Below, piece by piece: positions 1 to 11,900 of a stretch of DNA of 64,000 nucleotides. Source of the DNA: Branchiostoma floridae (Eukaryota; Chordata; Leptocardii; Amphioxiformes; Branchiostomatidae); assembly GCF_000003815.2 (NCBI RefSeq), contig NC_049980.1, forward strand, positions 20,131,743-20,195,742, given 5' to 3'. Each line of letters starts with the position of its first letter. Positions within the stretch are counted from its first letter, which is position 1. The notes below the pieces were generated by a model. The model was not told the origin of the DNA, made no database searches, and worked only from the letters and a program-made list of their open reading frames with translations. The position numbers were made by a program, and so were the translations under genes.

Positions 1-930
1 TTATTGACCACAAGCAATAAGTTACACATAGTTTTAGTAACCATTGATCTTTATTCACACAATACAGTACTTTACATGTACTGCAATGATTGTTACACTA
101 TATCTATTAAGAAAACAAAAGCTAAAAAAAGTTTTAAATGTTCTACAGTTGATATTGTCTGAAGAGACCGGTATCGTCACATTTCTTTGATCCTTCGGCT
201 TGTATCCTTTGATACGTCGCCGTCCATGTGTTCCGAGTTCACACGTCAGATTCCCCCATTATGCTAATGTGGTCATCACAAGGAAAGCCTGTCATTTTAG
301 ATTTATCACTTAATAAATGTAAGAATAAAACCACCATAATCTGAAGTTTATATCATTTTATTTGTGTAACAATTTATTTAGAATGTTTTTGTAATGTAAA
401 TTAGCCTCAGTGATAGTGTATTAGAACGTTACTTTACCACAATTTACCTCCGTAATAGTGGTTTCGTCTGTTGACCTTATATGACCTTGTTTGTCGGCAG
501 TAAGGCAGTTTTGTTTTGAAAATAAAGAGGTTTTAAATCCAGCGTAGGGTGGCGATACGGCCGCTATATGGCAGAACGCGTGCCGGACCGTAGATCAGCC
601 ATCCGCTTGGCCGTAATCGGCAGTGTTTCTGTATCTGCGGGACCGGAAATCGTGTGGCCGTGGCCGCATTGGACAGGTGGTCACTAAGCCTATTTCTTAA
701 TCATTACGAATCCAAGGGACCGACAAAAAGTGGCCACCATGGCCAGGTGGTCGGTATGCAAAGGTGGCCGCTAATACTGATTTGACTGTATATCAAGGCT
801 GATGCAAGGTTATGCTCAGATATATAAGCTTAGAATACCTTTGTTTGACACAATTCCAATATGTGTATAGAATTGACCAATAATGAATAATAGGTGTGAA
901 AGATTGATAAGCATTGAGTGAATGACCCAC
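1..930. other. RCL1 intron 2 (partial) with repeat-like GC-rich block
   Basis: No coding exon is visible on either strand. About 540-780 is a GC-rich block with repeated GGTGG/GGCCG words (for example CAGGTGGTC twice and TGGCCACCATGGCCA, which is self-complementary around CCATGG). It looks like dispersed repeat material. A similar CAGGTGGTCG phrase recurs near 37470 in a SCAPER intron. Confidence 0.45.
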
Positions 931-1447
931 CTGTTTCATTGACCTCTATCCTGGATCCATTTGTGACTCTATCAAGAAGACGTATGAAGCTTGCCTCAAA
1001 ATCTACAAGGAGAAAAAAATTATAATTTTTTTTGCAGACACAAAAGCTAAATTAACTTCATTACTCTGAATACTCGAAAACTGCAACTGATTCTTTATGT
1101 CTAATGTTTACAAACATTATCTTCGATCATTTATCGCCGAAGTTTCTTGCGTTTTAAATGAACCAATGGCTCAAATTCAGACATCTAACGTTAACTACAT
1201 ATCGAGACTTCTTATAATATTTTTGAGCTGACACGTGCAAGTCAGGACACATAGATGCACATGACGAGTCCTATAAGAAGAAAATTCATCGCAGATACAA
1301 ACCTTGTACCCCAGGATTGGTATCCTTGTGTCTTATCTTCTTGATCTTCACTGGCCGGTTGGAAAGTGTTGCTAGGACAAGTCTCTGTCGTAGAAAATTG
1401 CATCCTTCGTATGTCAACACGTGAGAATGAGAACCACTCGACGCCAT
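931..1447 (-). CDS. RCL1: RCL1, RNA 3'-phosphate cyclase-like protein (first two coding exons, partial)
   Basis: RCL1 is a nucleolar protein of the U3 snoRNP/BMS1 module needed for early pre-18S rRNA cleavage. It has the cyclase fold but is not a cyclase. Coding exon 1 is 1303-1447 (48 codons plus 1 nt). The start at 1447 gives MASSGSHSHV, followed by the family signature YEGCNFLRQRLVLATL and RPVKIKKIR. A longer in-frame ATG at 1537 would add a basic 30-residue extension not expected in the family, so I prefer 1447. The donor is GTTTGT. Coding exon 2 is 931-1002 (DFEASFIRLLDRVTNGSRIE), with a TAG acceptor and a GTGGGT donor; phase 1 matches at the junction. The next exon should begin with the GTTLYYQPG block of the family. 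I do not find it in 1-930, so the gene runs off the left edge. Identity is from recognised family sequence; no search was run. Confidence 0.9.
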
Positions 1448-2636
1448 TTTGATTTGACCTTTAAAGGCTGTCCCACTAGCAAGAGGGGTGCACGTTCTTC
1501 GGTAAGGTTTTTTTAACCTCCTTGGTCTAAATGACATTTAAACAAAGTTACATAGATTATGCTTTTTATGATGAGATGATATATTCTTTGACGAAGCCGG
1601 CGATATGTTGAATTGTTTGTTTCTCCATCTTTAGATTTATTTTTAATCTTTGACACAACCGCTACCGCAAGTGGACTTGCCCAGAAGTTAGTCTCCACCA
1701 GACTTCTTGGTGGGTGGACAGCAGCCAAGTTTTTAAAATGTTCTGGGTGTAGAAAAAGCGTTATTTGTGTGTTGTGCGCTGATTGACGATTTTCAACATA
1801 TTGCTTTCACATAAGAAAAGCTTACCAATCTCAGGTTCTAGTCAAAATGTTGACTTTTAATAGCTTTTATTATTATAGCACTTGTTTTTAAACATATCAT
1901 TTATTACTAGTATTTGAAAATAATATGAGTAACGTTAACTTTAATGAGGCTGATTTACGTGCTCGAGGCACCTCCTAGAACATGGGATCCTCGAAAACAA
2001 AATTACCTTTCCCTTATAATACCAATCACTACAATGTATAATAATGATAATGAAATGATAACAGTCACCTGAGTCTCAATACTTATTTAATACATGTTAT
2101 TGCAATCAAGTCCATAGAAGGTTCTTATACAAGTTGAATGATACAGATGTTGACTTAATATCTTCATTTATATATTTATTTATTCATCTCTAGACATGTG
2201 GTTAGCCCCTTCAACTTATTTGAAGTTGATTTCCAAGGGGGCCCACATATATAACTTGAAGTATTCAGTCTACCTTCAGTTCAAGATAACAGATCTGCCA
2301 CCTTTGCACTATGAACCAATAAAAAAAAAACTACATGTTTCATCTCAAGAAACAATGATAACCTTACATTTGCTGCATAATACTATCAATAATAGAAATC
2401 TGTTGCAGCAAGGAGGTTAAATATCTAACCTTGGTTGCAGCAAAAATCAAACATGTCAATGATGTAGGGTAATGTAAAATGGAAACATACTCCTGATCCT
2501 GGCATTCATCTCAATAAATGCTGTACACAACATGTACAAAGTCTGTTATACAAAGAGAAGAGCTTTATAAAGATGGTGGGATGATCATATATTTTAAGAA
2601 AGCCAAATTATGGTACTCTCTATGTAAAGCAGGGTT

Positions 2637-2824
2637 TAGGCCCTGGCTGTTCATCTTGATGTTTTTTAGACGTTTTATCAGGCTTTTTATTTTGTGCCGT
2701 TTGACATAAAAAAAATCTGGAGCCTAGCCTCTGCTTGGAGAGTGAGTCATAAAGAAAATGCTACAAAATACAAAGCCTGATAAAAACGCCTAAAAAACGT
2801 CAAATAAAAAGCAGCCGGGGCCTA
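2637..2824. repeat. imperfect fold-back (inverted repeat) element
   Basis: The left arm (2637-2694) contains TTTTTTAGACGTTTTATCAG and AGGCTTTTTATTTTG. The right arm (2764-2824) is its imperfect reverse complement (CAAAATACAAAGCCTGAT, ACGCCTAAAAAACGTC, then GGGGCCTA). Arms are about 58-61 bp around a 70-bp centre. A direct repeat, CTCTGCTTGGAGAGT, occurs in the centre (about 2729) and just after the right arm (about 2827). It resembles a small non-autonomous hairpin element. The family is unknown to me. Confidence 0.6.
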
Positions 2825-3049
2825 ATCTCTGCTTGGAGAGTAACAATATGGCACATCTTGTCTTTATCAGCAAAATTAACAAATAAAGTAATGATTACTA
2901 GTCCATAGCACCATTTTAGTTGGGGTATCACATTTTGCAACTTTGCAACAGTAGATAGCTTGAATGCAAAGTATAAAAGGTAGAGAAATGTATACGAATT
3001 TCAAAAGTACACGCACATCTTATTAGCTAAGGTAAAATGAATCATTTCT

Positions 3050-3055
3050 TTTATT
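3050..3055 (-). terminator. polyadenylation signal for TYSND1
   Basis: AATAAA on the minus strand (TTTATT on the plus strand), about 108 nt downstream of the TYSND1 stop codon, in an A/T-rich context. It is the nearest canonical hexamer. Confidence 0.55.
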
Positions 3056-3162
3056 TATAATATACAAAATGTAACAACATCTTTTTTGTACTGCATATAC
3101 AGAAAAAAATTTTTTTTAGAATTGAAAATTCTACTGCAACCTATGACAGTCCTGTAGACATT

Positions 3163-4985
3163 TCATATCTTACTTTGCAGTAATGGTTTTGGTTCTTGGA
3201 GTTTCCATACATCTTGCAAGTAATGATTGTTACTATCAAACTCAGACAAACAACCAGCATCTTTTGTCTGTACAAATCTATCCATTGCTTTTGCAAAGGT
3301 TGTTGACGGAATGATGAAATTCAGGTGTGGATAACACGCTTTGAGTTGTACATCCTTTGCATTGCTTACTACAATCCCCATCAGTTGTCCCTGTTGGTTA
3401 AAAAGGGCACCCCCACTAACCCCAGCATGCACTGCACATGTGGACTGGAGCATGATGGGATTGCCTTGCCAGGAAACCACATTGGATAGCACTCCAGCTG
3501 TCACTGTTGGTTTCATATGTTGATTCTGACCAAAAAGGGCATAACCAACCGCAAAACACTGTTCTCCTTGGTCGTACCTTCTTGTCTCTCTCACAGGGAC
3601 AAGTTTTACCCTTGGGTTAGGGAACTCCACTACTGCTAAATCATAAACTGACTCCGAGGGAGTGGCATATACAACATTTCCTGTCACCCTGACTTTTTGT
3701 GCATGACACATTACAACTTTCACTTTAGAGGAGGACCCTATGACATGCCGGCATGTCAAAAGATAGACTTTAGATTCATCCACATGCACAACAACCCCCG
3801 ACCCCCAGATTTCCCCTGCTTCTATCATCACTATAGACTTCTCCACTTGTGACAGAGCCGGATGTGGTGGTTCTTGGATGCTGTGTATGACTGCGGCAGC
3901 TGGGATGAGAGGCCAGGGCACAAGGTGAGCTAAGGAGTCCAGCACAGCATGGAACGAGCAGACTAGGGACAGCCCTATCCACTCGTTGGCCTTCCAACAG
4001 AGAGGTGCAGCTACCAGACCAAGCAACATCCTGTAAATGGGTTTTATATTACAGTAAATTTGTAAGTTATTACTGTAACGTTAAATGTTTTGCCAGTAAA
4101 ATGAATAAACAAACAAACAGACAAATGAAATATAAAAGCTTACCATTTTCCATCCCTATCAACAGTGAGCAGTGGGCCACCCTCAGTTCCAGGCAGACAT
4201 CTTGCATCTGTGAGAATCAGCGCCCCACCCTTCCCCGCAGTGTTGCACACGATCCCCTTTGCCAAGCTATTCATGAACACAGATGGACAGAGAACACCAA
4301 AGGGCGTTCCAACTGCCATGACAGGTGAACCTATCTGAGCCTGTTCTACTCCAACAACAGCTGAACTTTCAGCACCTTTTTCTGATTCTTTGAGTTTTAA
4401 AAGTGCGAACCAAGACAAGGAGACTTCAGCCATCCAGTCGGTCTTGACACAGGACTGGACTGCCTCAATCTGGTGTGAAGGGTCTCTGCGGCTATCGGCT
4501 GGATTATTGGGAGGTTCATCAAAGTGCCAATTGTCGTACTTTGGCATCAGCTTCCTCACAGCATCGTCAAAGTCAATACACCTCCAGAGCAGCAGCAACT
4601 CTGCTGAACACTTTTTCTCTGGTGGTGAATCCAACTCAGATGCTAGCTTTCCTCCAGCTGTAGTGGCTGCTGGAATTGGCTGCTGAATGGGTTGCAGGAA
4701 TCTGTCACTAGCTTCAGGTTGGCCCTTTTCTGACCTAGGCCTGACTATCACTTCAATATTAAATCTGTCTGTATCTTGAGGTTTGTACCAGCCTTGTCGC
4801 CTTACTTGATGAGAGGTGAACTCATCAGGTAGGTAGGGACTGAAGGCTACACCATGAGACAGGACCAGCCCTCTCTGTCTGTCCACAATTACACCACTAC
4901 AGCTGTGTCCTGTGACTTCACCATGGTTGCCAGATGACTTGCTGCTTTCACCACTGACACTCACGATACAGGCTTCTTGCAACAT
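3163..4985 (-). CDS. TYSND1: TYSND1, peroxisomal trypsin-like protease (complete, two exons)
   Basis: Peroxisomal serine protease that in vertebrates cleaves the PTS2 presequence of thiolase and processes PTS1 enzymes of beta-oxidation. Exon 1 is 4144-4985 and exon 2 is 3163-4030, with a 113-bp intron (donor GTAAGC, acceptor TTTACAG). Phase 2 joins TG|G to make Trp281. The product is 569 aa, close to the family length (human about 566). The C-terminal protease domain shows a triad: His376 in TCRHV, Asp411 in YDLAVV, Ser486 in GVSGGALF. The N-terminal half holds a second, degenerate trypsin-like unit (GVIVDRQRGLVLSHG; GTEGGPLL has Gly where Ser is expected), as is usual in this family. The protein ends in SKI, a PTS1-type signal. 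ATG 4985 is the first in frame with family-like sequence; the ATG at 4029 is internal. Confidence 0.93.
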
Positions 4986-5459
4986 GGTTCTTCAAGGCTT
5001 TTGGTCACGGCTGAAAAAAACAACATGGATTACTGCTTTAGCCTGTTTGCACCTTGTCTCTACCAGACGTCTTTGGGTTGCTGCAAAAATACTTATTGGC
5101 CAAATAGGTAGAAAACGTTGCCCGATAAGAGGAGCTAAGGAGATGACAGCCTGGCATATGCAGAGTTACCGTCAGTGTTACATTGATAATCAACTCAGTT
5201 CAGCTGGTTCATCTGGCAAAAAATAGGTCTAGCATTTTTCAGTAACACATGGAATCTGACAGAGACCATAGTTATCAATTTGTCCGTAATGTCACAACCG
5301 CCCCTCCCCTTTACCGACAGCATGCATGGAGACAAACCTGCAAGTTGCAACTACAGCTATACAGTGTTGATATGGTCCACAAATGGCCTTTAAAAAATGC
5401 ACTTTTGTCGTGTATATTTATAGTATATTTGGTAGTCATGGAAAGGAAAATTTCCACGA

Positions 5460-6280
5460 TAGGAACAAATCACCATGGCCAATTACTCCTAGACTGCTTG
5501 GACAATAACTTCCTATACCAACATGTAAACGAACCTACACGTTTCCGGCTAAGCCAGAAACCATCCTTGTTGGACCTGATCCTTTCCAATGAGCAAGACT
5601 TAGTTGGGGATATACAGTACACACCCGGCCTGGGTAAGGGAGATCATTGCTGTTTGAATTTCTGCATCCAAGCAGATGTGAGGAGTGAGGACCAGACAAC
5701 AGGTAGAAGGAACTACAACAAGGGTCAATATGCTAAGGCTAAAGATGCTCTACATGATATAGACTGGGAAGAAGAAATGGGTCACCTGGATATTCATGAG
5801 GCTTGGGAAGTGTTTGCTGGAAAAATGGATGCAATAATTGAGGATTGCATACCTTTTTCTAAGCCCACCCTCAGAACAGACAGGCTTTACATGAACAAAC
5901 GTGCCATGAAGGCAAGGGTTAAGAAGAGAAAAACATGGGCCAAGTTTAGGAGAACAGGAAAAACAAGGGACTATGTAGCATACACAAAGGAAAGAAACAA
6001 ACTTCGCAGTTTAACAAGGGAACTTTGTAGAACTTTTGAGCTGCGGATGGTTAAGGACATCAAGGAGAACCCTAAGGCCTTTTGGCGTTATGTCTCAACA
6101 AGACTTCACACCAGGGAGAAAGTAGGAAGTTTGGTAAAGGAGGGAGGTCAGGTAGCAGAAACTGATGGGGAAAAGGCAGAGGTTCTGAATGACTTTTTCG
6201 CAAGTGTATTCACGGAAGAGGACCTGTCAAACATTCCTACCATAAACAACCTACATGACACCCAGTATTGGAAGGTTTAG
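5460..6280 (+). pseudogene. LINE endonuclease C-terminus and linker (frameshifted from RT)
   Basis: Open frame covering the end of the endonuclease domain (SLLDLILSNEQDLVG and GKGDHCCLNF, equivalent to the S-D-H end of exonuclease/endonuclease/phosphatase folds) and the linker to the RT (FFASVFTEED). The frame reads on from an upstream ATG at 5249, but residues before about 5460 do not look like endonuclease and are probably host sequence. It stops at 6280. The natural continuation (PVLEGLEITEE) is in another frame from about 6262, so an indel near 6255-6265 has broken the single ORF expected in this family. Confidence 0.8.
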
Positions 6281-7806
6281 AGATCACTGAGGAAGTAGTC
6301 CTCAAGAAATTGGCCGAGCTTAACCCAGCAAAATCTGCAGGCCCCGATAACTTGCATCCACGGTTTCTCAAGGAACTGGCTCATGACCTTGCTACGCCTC
6401 TCACAATTCTTTTTAAGAAATCCATTGCATCTTCTGAGTTACCTGAAGGGTGGAAACAGGCGCATGTTACACCCATTCACAAGAAGGGCAGTAAATCATC
6501 TCCGGGGAACTACAGACCTGTAAGTCTCACATCCGTAGTAGGAAAAATGCTAGAATCCATCATTAGGGACAAAGTTGTAGAACACATGTCTTCTCACAAC
6601 TATTTCACTGACGCCCAACACGGGTTTGTTCCTGGACGTTCATGTATGACTCAATTGTTAGTGACCATGGAACAGTGGACAAAACTACTACAGGCAGGAG
6701 ATCCAGTAGATGTCATCTATCTGGATTTTCGTAAAGCATTTGATACAGTACCTCATACACGGTTACTACAGAAACTGGAGAGATATGGGGTGGTGGGTGA
6801 CTTACGAAACTGGATTGGAAACTTCTTGTCCCAGAGGAAACAACGGGTGGTAGTTAATGGTGAATTCTCATCTTGGAAAGAGGTCAAAAGCGGGATTCCA
6901 CAGGGAAGTGTCCTTGGACCCATATTGTTTGTGATATATATCAATGATCTACCAGAGGCAATATCTAGTGAAGTAAAAATCTTCGCTGATGACAGCAAGA
7001 TTTTTCGACCAGTCAAACACAAAAGAGATCAGGAGGCATTGCAACAGGATCTAGTGGCGGTAGATCAGTGGTCACAGCACTGGCAGCTACGTTTCAACGT
7101 GAGCAAGTGCAAGGTTCTACACCTGGGGAGGACAAATCAGAAAATCACATACACTCTTGGTGGACAGAATATAGAGGAAACCGTGGAAGAGAAGGACTTA
7201 GGTGTATCTATAGACAACAATCTCGCATTCCACATGCACACTGCAAAAGCAGCGAACAAGGGTAACATGATGCTGGGACTCATAAATAGAGCCTTTTACA
7301 ACATTGATGAACAAACAATCCCGATTCTTTTCAAAACGATGGTGAGACCCCATTTAGAATACGGTAATATTATTTGGGGGCCACACTTCTCCTTGGACAA
7401 ACAGAGGCTAGAGAGAGTTCAGCGCAGAGCAACCAAAATGGTGCCTGCTCTCAAGGACATTCCTTACAAGGACAGGTTAAAAAAGCTGAGGCTACCATCC
7501 CTGGAGTACCGGCGTAGGAGAGGAGATATGATTCAAGTTTTTAAGATTATGACTGGGAAAGAGAGACTACAGTCAGATCTGTTTTTCGTGGAAGCTAAGG
7601 GTTCTTCAACTAGAGGCCATAGTTACAAGTTGAAGATCCCACTTGCAAAAACTAGAATCAGGGGGCATGTCTTCAGTTCGAGGGTCGTAAAGGACTGGAA
7701 CTCTTTACCAGAAAGGATAGTCATGAGCGAGTCAGTGAACCAGTTTAAATCCAACTTGGATCGACACTGGGAACACCTGTGGTACGTCCATGAGGGATGC
7801 GTCTAG
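6268..7806 (+). pseudogene. LINE reverse transcriptase (CR1-like), otherwise intact
   Basis: 512-residue open frame with the RT palm motifs in order: NPAKSAGPDNLHPRFL and PIHKKG/NYRPVSLTS (fingers), VDVIYLDFRKAFDTVPH (motif A, catalytic Asp), SGIPQGSVLGPILFVIYIND (motif B), KIFADDSKIF (motif C, FADD catalytic pair), then a CR1-type C-terminal tail (KDLGVSIDNNL, RPHLEYGNIIWG, ERVQRRATKMV). No internal stop, so the insertion is probably young. The ATG at 6268 is incidental because the frame is cut from its 5' half by a frameshift. Without ORF1 and most of the endonuclease the copy cannot be autonomous. Confidence 0.85.
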
Positions 7807-7873
7807 AGCAGTCCACTACAGGCAGAGGCCTTTCTTGACTGAAGATGGTATCCAGGTATCCAGGTATCCAGGT

Positions 7874-8985
7874 CATGTTAAGTGTGGCGCTTTACCTGTT
7901 AAAGCCGCAAACAATGACCTTGAAACACGCACTGACTGACCTAGCGTCCACCTTTGGAAGTCAGCTGGCGTCGTAAAGGTCATTCACCGCTAGGCTGCCG
8001 ACCCCACAGGGGTGACGCAACCATTAGCGCCTGCGCCTAGAGCCCATGGTCAAATAAAACAAGGCTTTAAACCATTGAAAAGCCTTTCTTGGTTGGATTT
8101 TATGTGAAATCTGGGCATTTTGAGAGTGGCTGCAGTAGGAAAGACCCTACACTTGTAGAATTAGTTGTAAAAAATGACCTTTCTCCATCGCGGGGGTTAC
8201 CGCACCCCCCTGAAATAGTGGTATCGTCGCCAGAATACTGTTTTCAGCCAAATGGGCCAATCCAAGGGCTCTAATCAGGGGGGTGTATCAAAAGATTAGC
8301 CGTATAGAAATTCTTGCAAATGAATTTGCTGAGACTGGACATAGTAGACTATCATTTGAAGGTAAGTTTGTATGGCTTGAACTTTTTGCTCTTGAGATAA
8401 TTGCATATTTGTTTCCTCAACTCTCCCATTGGAACGCATGTATTTAATACTGGGGGAAATTCTAATGGCATCGTCTCCCCCACAGCGGCAGCAACGGAAC
8501 GATGGTGATTTTGGCAACGGCACAAGAGGGGTGCAATCACTTCACTCCACTTTATTCTGGATTGTTGCACTTTACAATGTGATTTTGTCCCATGATGTGT
8601 GAAGAGGAGGTAGAAAAGGCAATTGATTTTTTTTTTTTTTTGCATTAGTAGCGTGAATGATACTGGTGACTGGACTAGCAGAGCTAGAGCAAAAGTAAGT
8701 GAAGTCAACAAATTTGATACCAAACCCAGTGGTATTTGTTTATTAATCAGGCACCGGCTATTTGTACAGTAACGTTAATACTGATAATGAACACAAGCTT
8801 GATAAGAAGCATAATAATAATAATGATAATGATAACGATAATGATGATAAAGAGTCTGTCTACTTTCACTGAAAACTGTTCCATGGTGCATTAGCCCAGA
8901 AGAATACTTTACTTAAACTATTGTTTAAATACAAGTTGCTGTCATATGATACAATTGGAACGATAAATACATTATTCACTATATT
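7874..8985. other. gene-free stretch with poly-T and GATAAT-type simple repeats
   Basis: No exon is recognisable. 7874-8080 may be further retrotransposon 3' sequence (it ends near AAATAAAACAAGG). A T-run lies near 8627-8641 and a (AAT/GAT)n simple repeat at 8811-8850. The 3' UTR of the sulfotransferase gene probably occupies the right end. Open frames at 8296-8723 (minus) lack domains. Confidence 0.45.
8811..8850. repeat. (ATA/GAT)n simple repeat
   Basis: Run of ATAATAATAATAATGATAAT-type trinucleotides with GAT interruptions, just beyond the 3' end of the sulfotransferase gene. Confidence 0.8.
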
Positions 8986-11900
8986 CTAACAGGGCAATTT
9001 GGGCCTAACCCAGCGAGCTTCAACATCAGCTTTCGTATCCCAATAGGTGTCAGTAACCAAGGGTTCCTGCCTAGCTTTCAACTCCTTGTCATACGCTTTC
9101 TGTGGCTTATACAAGTTTTTACAAAACTCCATGTCTACGGAAAATGTTGAATACCATTTCGTTTCGTTAAACGTCAGCACTGCACTGTGGTCAAGTGCCA
9201 CACAGTACTTCGTCACTTTTCCATTGACTGTCTTAAAGTGCTCAACTTCGTCTTTAAAATTTGAACCCTGCTGTTCGATCTTTTCCCACAAGGTGGCGTT
9301 GAAATGCTCAAACAGGGCGTAGTCCACTTTGCTCATCTCTCGGTGCATTCGCACCTCATCACTAGAAATCTCCGCTCGTCGGTAGTCGTACGATTCGGCA
9401 TTTTTCGTCAGATATAGTATATCCGTTATGTCCCAACACATAATTCTCCTCAACAGTACCAACGATTCGTCGAGATGTTCCAATATCATGATCAGATTAA
9501 AGTCCTTTTTGATAGTTTGGACAAAAATTTGAATCTCGTCGTCGCTAGGTTGCACAGGAGACGACTTGTACCCGAACTCAAAAGACATGAAATTTCTTAG
9601 AGTAACCGGAGAGTCTACGCCGTCTAACTGCTTTGCGTATTGGTCAATATTCTCTAGAAAGTAAGCCACTGGGTTATCCGACTTTATGGACAAGCGGCTA
9701 TCTAAAGAACACCAATTGAAGACCGATTTTAGTATGTTTATAGGATGGCGCAAAATGGCTAGGTAGTAACTGTCTTTCGGCATGATTTGGCCGATCAAGT
9801 CTCTGTTATAGACTGTGTGGTGGGTGAGGATGTTGAAGGCGTTGTTCTTGAGTGGGATGTAGAAGTCCTCGTTAAGTTGAGCCGGCCAGCCCAGGGAAGG
9901 TGTTCTGCGGGGCAGGACGAAGGTGAGGTTGTGCTCGTAGCCATAGCGGAGAAAGATGCCCATGGCGGTGGTGGATCCGGCCTTGTGGACTTTGATGAAG
10001 ACAAAGTTGTTCTTACGTTCACAATCTTCTCCTTCTCCTCCTTCAATCGCTACCCTGTCAAACAGATGCGCACACTGACATAAATTTTCTTCTTTTATCA
10101 GTTATACACATACGTAATTAATAGTTGTCTGTATACGTACGACGGTCAAGTTCTAGATTTATAGCAGTTGTTAAAAGTCGTCGTAAAAAATCTTGCTCCT
10201 GGTGGGGTTCGAACCCACGCCCTTCGCATTGCTCACGCTTAAGAGCGTCTATACTGCTGTATAAGTACGACGCGCTAACCGATTGCGCCACAGGAGCTAG
10301 CAATGCCTTACACCTGCCCCTCCCTTCAATCAAAAATAAATAGAATTGTTAAGTTCTCACTCGTTTTGCCCACGTTCGTCCGACTCTTCCTGTGACACCT
10401 GTTCGTCCTCTGCCATAAATTTCTCCGGTTCTTCCTGATTATCATCGTCGACGTCATCGTCTTCTTCACTCTTGAAGAACTCATCATCATTGTCCGACTT
10501 GACAATACAAAAAATACTAACAGTTAGACATTGACACAAGGTGTCCCACATTTGGCAGTAAGGGTTCAGATGGTGTTTGCACTTATGTGACTTACTATGA
10601 CCTAAGTATTTATCATCCGTCATGTGGGATGGTTTGACCTAGAAGTTGTCGGGAAAATATGAATTTTATATGTAACTGCAGTTAATTTATTACGGCACCA
10701 TAGAGATGCAACTCTTGACTCATCATTATTTTAACACGATACCTTGATCACATTGTCTGTAACTGACTGTTGGATCAAGACCGTTGACTTCAGTAGGTCA
10801 AATGCGTACGTACCTTTTCGTTTTGCCCTTGATCTGGCATTTTGTCATTCTCAGGGTGTATGTTCTGTTGGTTTGGGTTTATCTTCTGTGCATGTGGTGC
10901 AAGGGGTCCCGCGCCTTGCACAATGTGGGTACTGTTGGAAAAGGTTTGACACAGAAGCCGAACAAATGTATTATGATAGTTTAAGAAGCCATATTTGAGA
11001 TTAGTCTTTGAAACCATGTATACTGCATTACGACCTCTTTGTATCTATAGCCCGATAGGGCATGAATGTGCAATGAAGGCTATTACTATTATTATATTTG
11101 TACCTATCAAAGAAGTGTAATGTAAGCACACACATCATTTAATGGACTTTCTCCTTCAATTAGATTCTTTTTAATTATCTCAGCCCATTTTGATGAATAT
11201 TGATAGAACAGCTAGGCTAGTGATCGAGCCTTACTCGATCATGAGGTTTTAGGACCATATACAATAGAGAAATATGGTGTCATCAGATCATAGGGGTGTT
11301 AGAACATAACGGCGTAACTCCAAAGAGCAACGTAAATAGTAACGATAAGGCGTTGACACATTCGTCTTAAGAAATGTAAGATTTCTTTCTGCCGTAGGGC
11401 ATAGCGATTTAGTGACAGAACCGACGCTGGAGTTTGCGACAACGTTTTCCGTCACAAGATAGCCTTGTCGTGTTATTGTACTAAGAACGCTCTCAATTTG
11501 CTGTAGTACACTCGTCGTACGACGAACATGACTGGCCATGGCAGGGCGCTTACCTTGAACTGGGGTTCCTCTTCATCACATGTGAAGTGATAACCCAGTT
11601 GATCGCGGACAGAAACACCAGCCACAGCAAGGCAATCAGCATGATACGCAAACGTGACCTCCTCATCGTTCCTGTCACACACATGTATACAACATCAGAG
11701 TGGGTTTCACGTAGTGTGTGTCTGTCAGGTATTACGTTTCAATATTTAGTTCGTGCAGATAATAGTAGTAGGTTAGCGCAACACTCCATGACTTAGGGGG
11801 ATATTATGGTGGTGCACTATGTTACTGTTACATATCATCATTGTTATTATAGTTGTTGATGTTATTTTGTCCTTTGTTCGTACTATCCCGTGTCCTTTTC

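Larger units (their letters stand above)
1448..3162. other. intergenic between RCL1 and TYSND1
   Basis: This is the upstream region of RCL1 and the downstream region of TYSND1, both on the minus strand. Short open frames here (for example 1513-1728 and 2196-2420) have no recognisable domain and no splice partners. The only clear structure is a fold-back at 2637-2824, listed separately. Confidence 0.5.
5460..7873 (+). mobile_element. 5'-truncated CR1-like non-LTR retrotransposon
   Basis: Non-LTR (LINE) copy carrying the C-terminal part of an apurinic endonuclease domain and a full-looking reverse transcriptase. Similarity to LINE endonuclease starts near 5460 (LLLDCLDNNFLYQHVNEPTRF region). 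ORF1 and the N-terminal endonuclease are missing, which is typical of 5' truncation during target-primed reverse transcription. Three copies of GGTATCCA (7847-7870) lie about 40 bp after the stop codon. CR1/L2 elements often end in such short tandem repeats, so I place the 3' end there. It could instead extend to the AATAAA near 8053. The sequence LDFRKAFDTVPH, the FADD box and the post-RT ERVQRRATKM region indicate the CR1/jockey superfamily. Confidence 0.85.

Noticed and set aside
1513-1728. 71-codon minus-strand frame upstream of RCL1
   Set aside because: Begins MAAVHPPRS but has no family resemblance and does not connect in phase to RCL1.
5249-5459. N-terminal part of the open frame leading into the LINE
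   Set aside because: Residues before about 5460 do not resemble endonuclease. Probably host DNA read through by chance.
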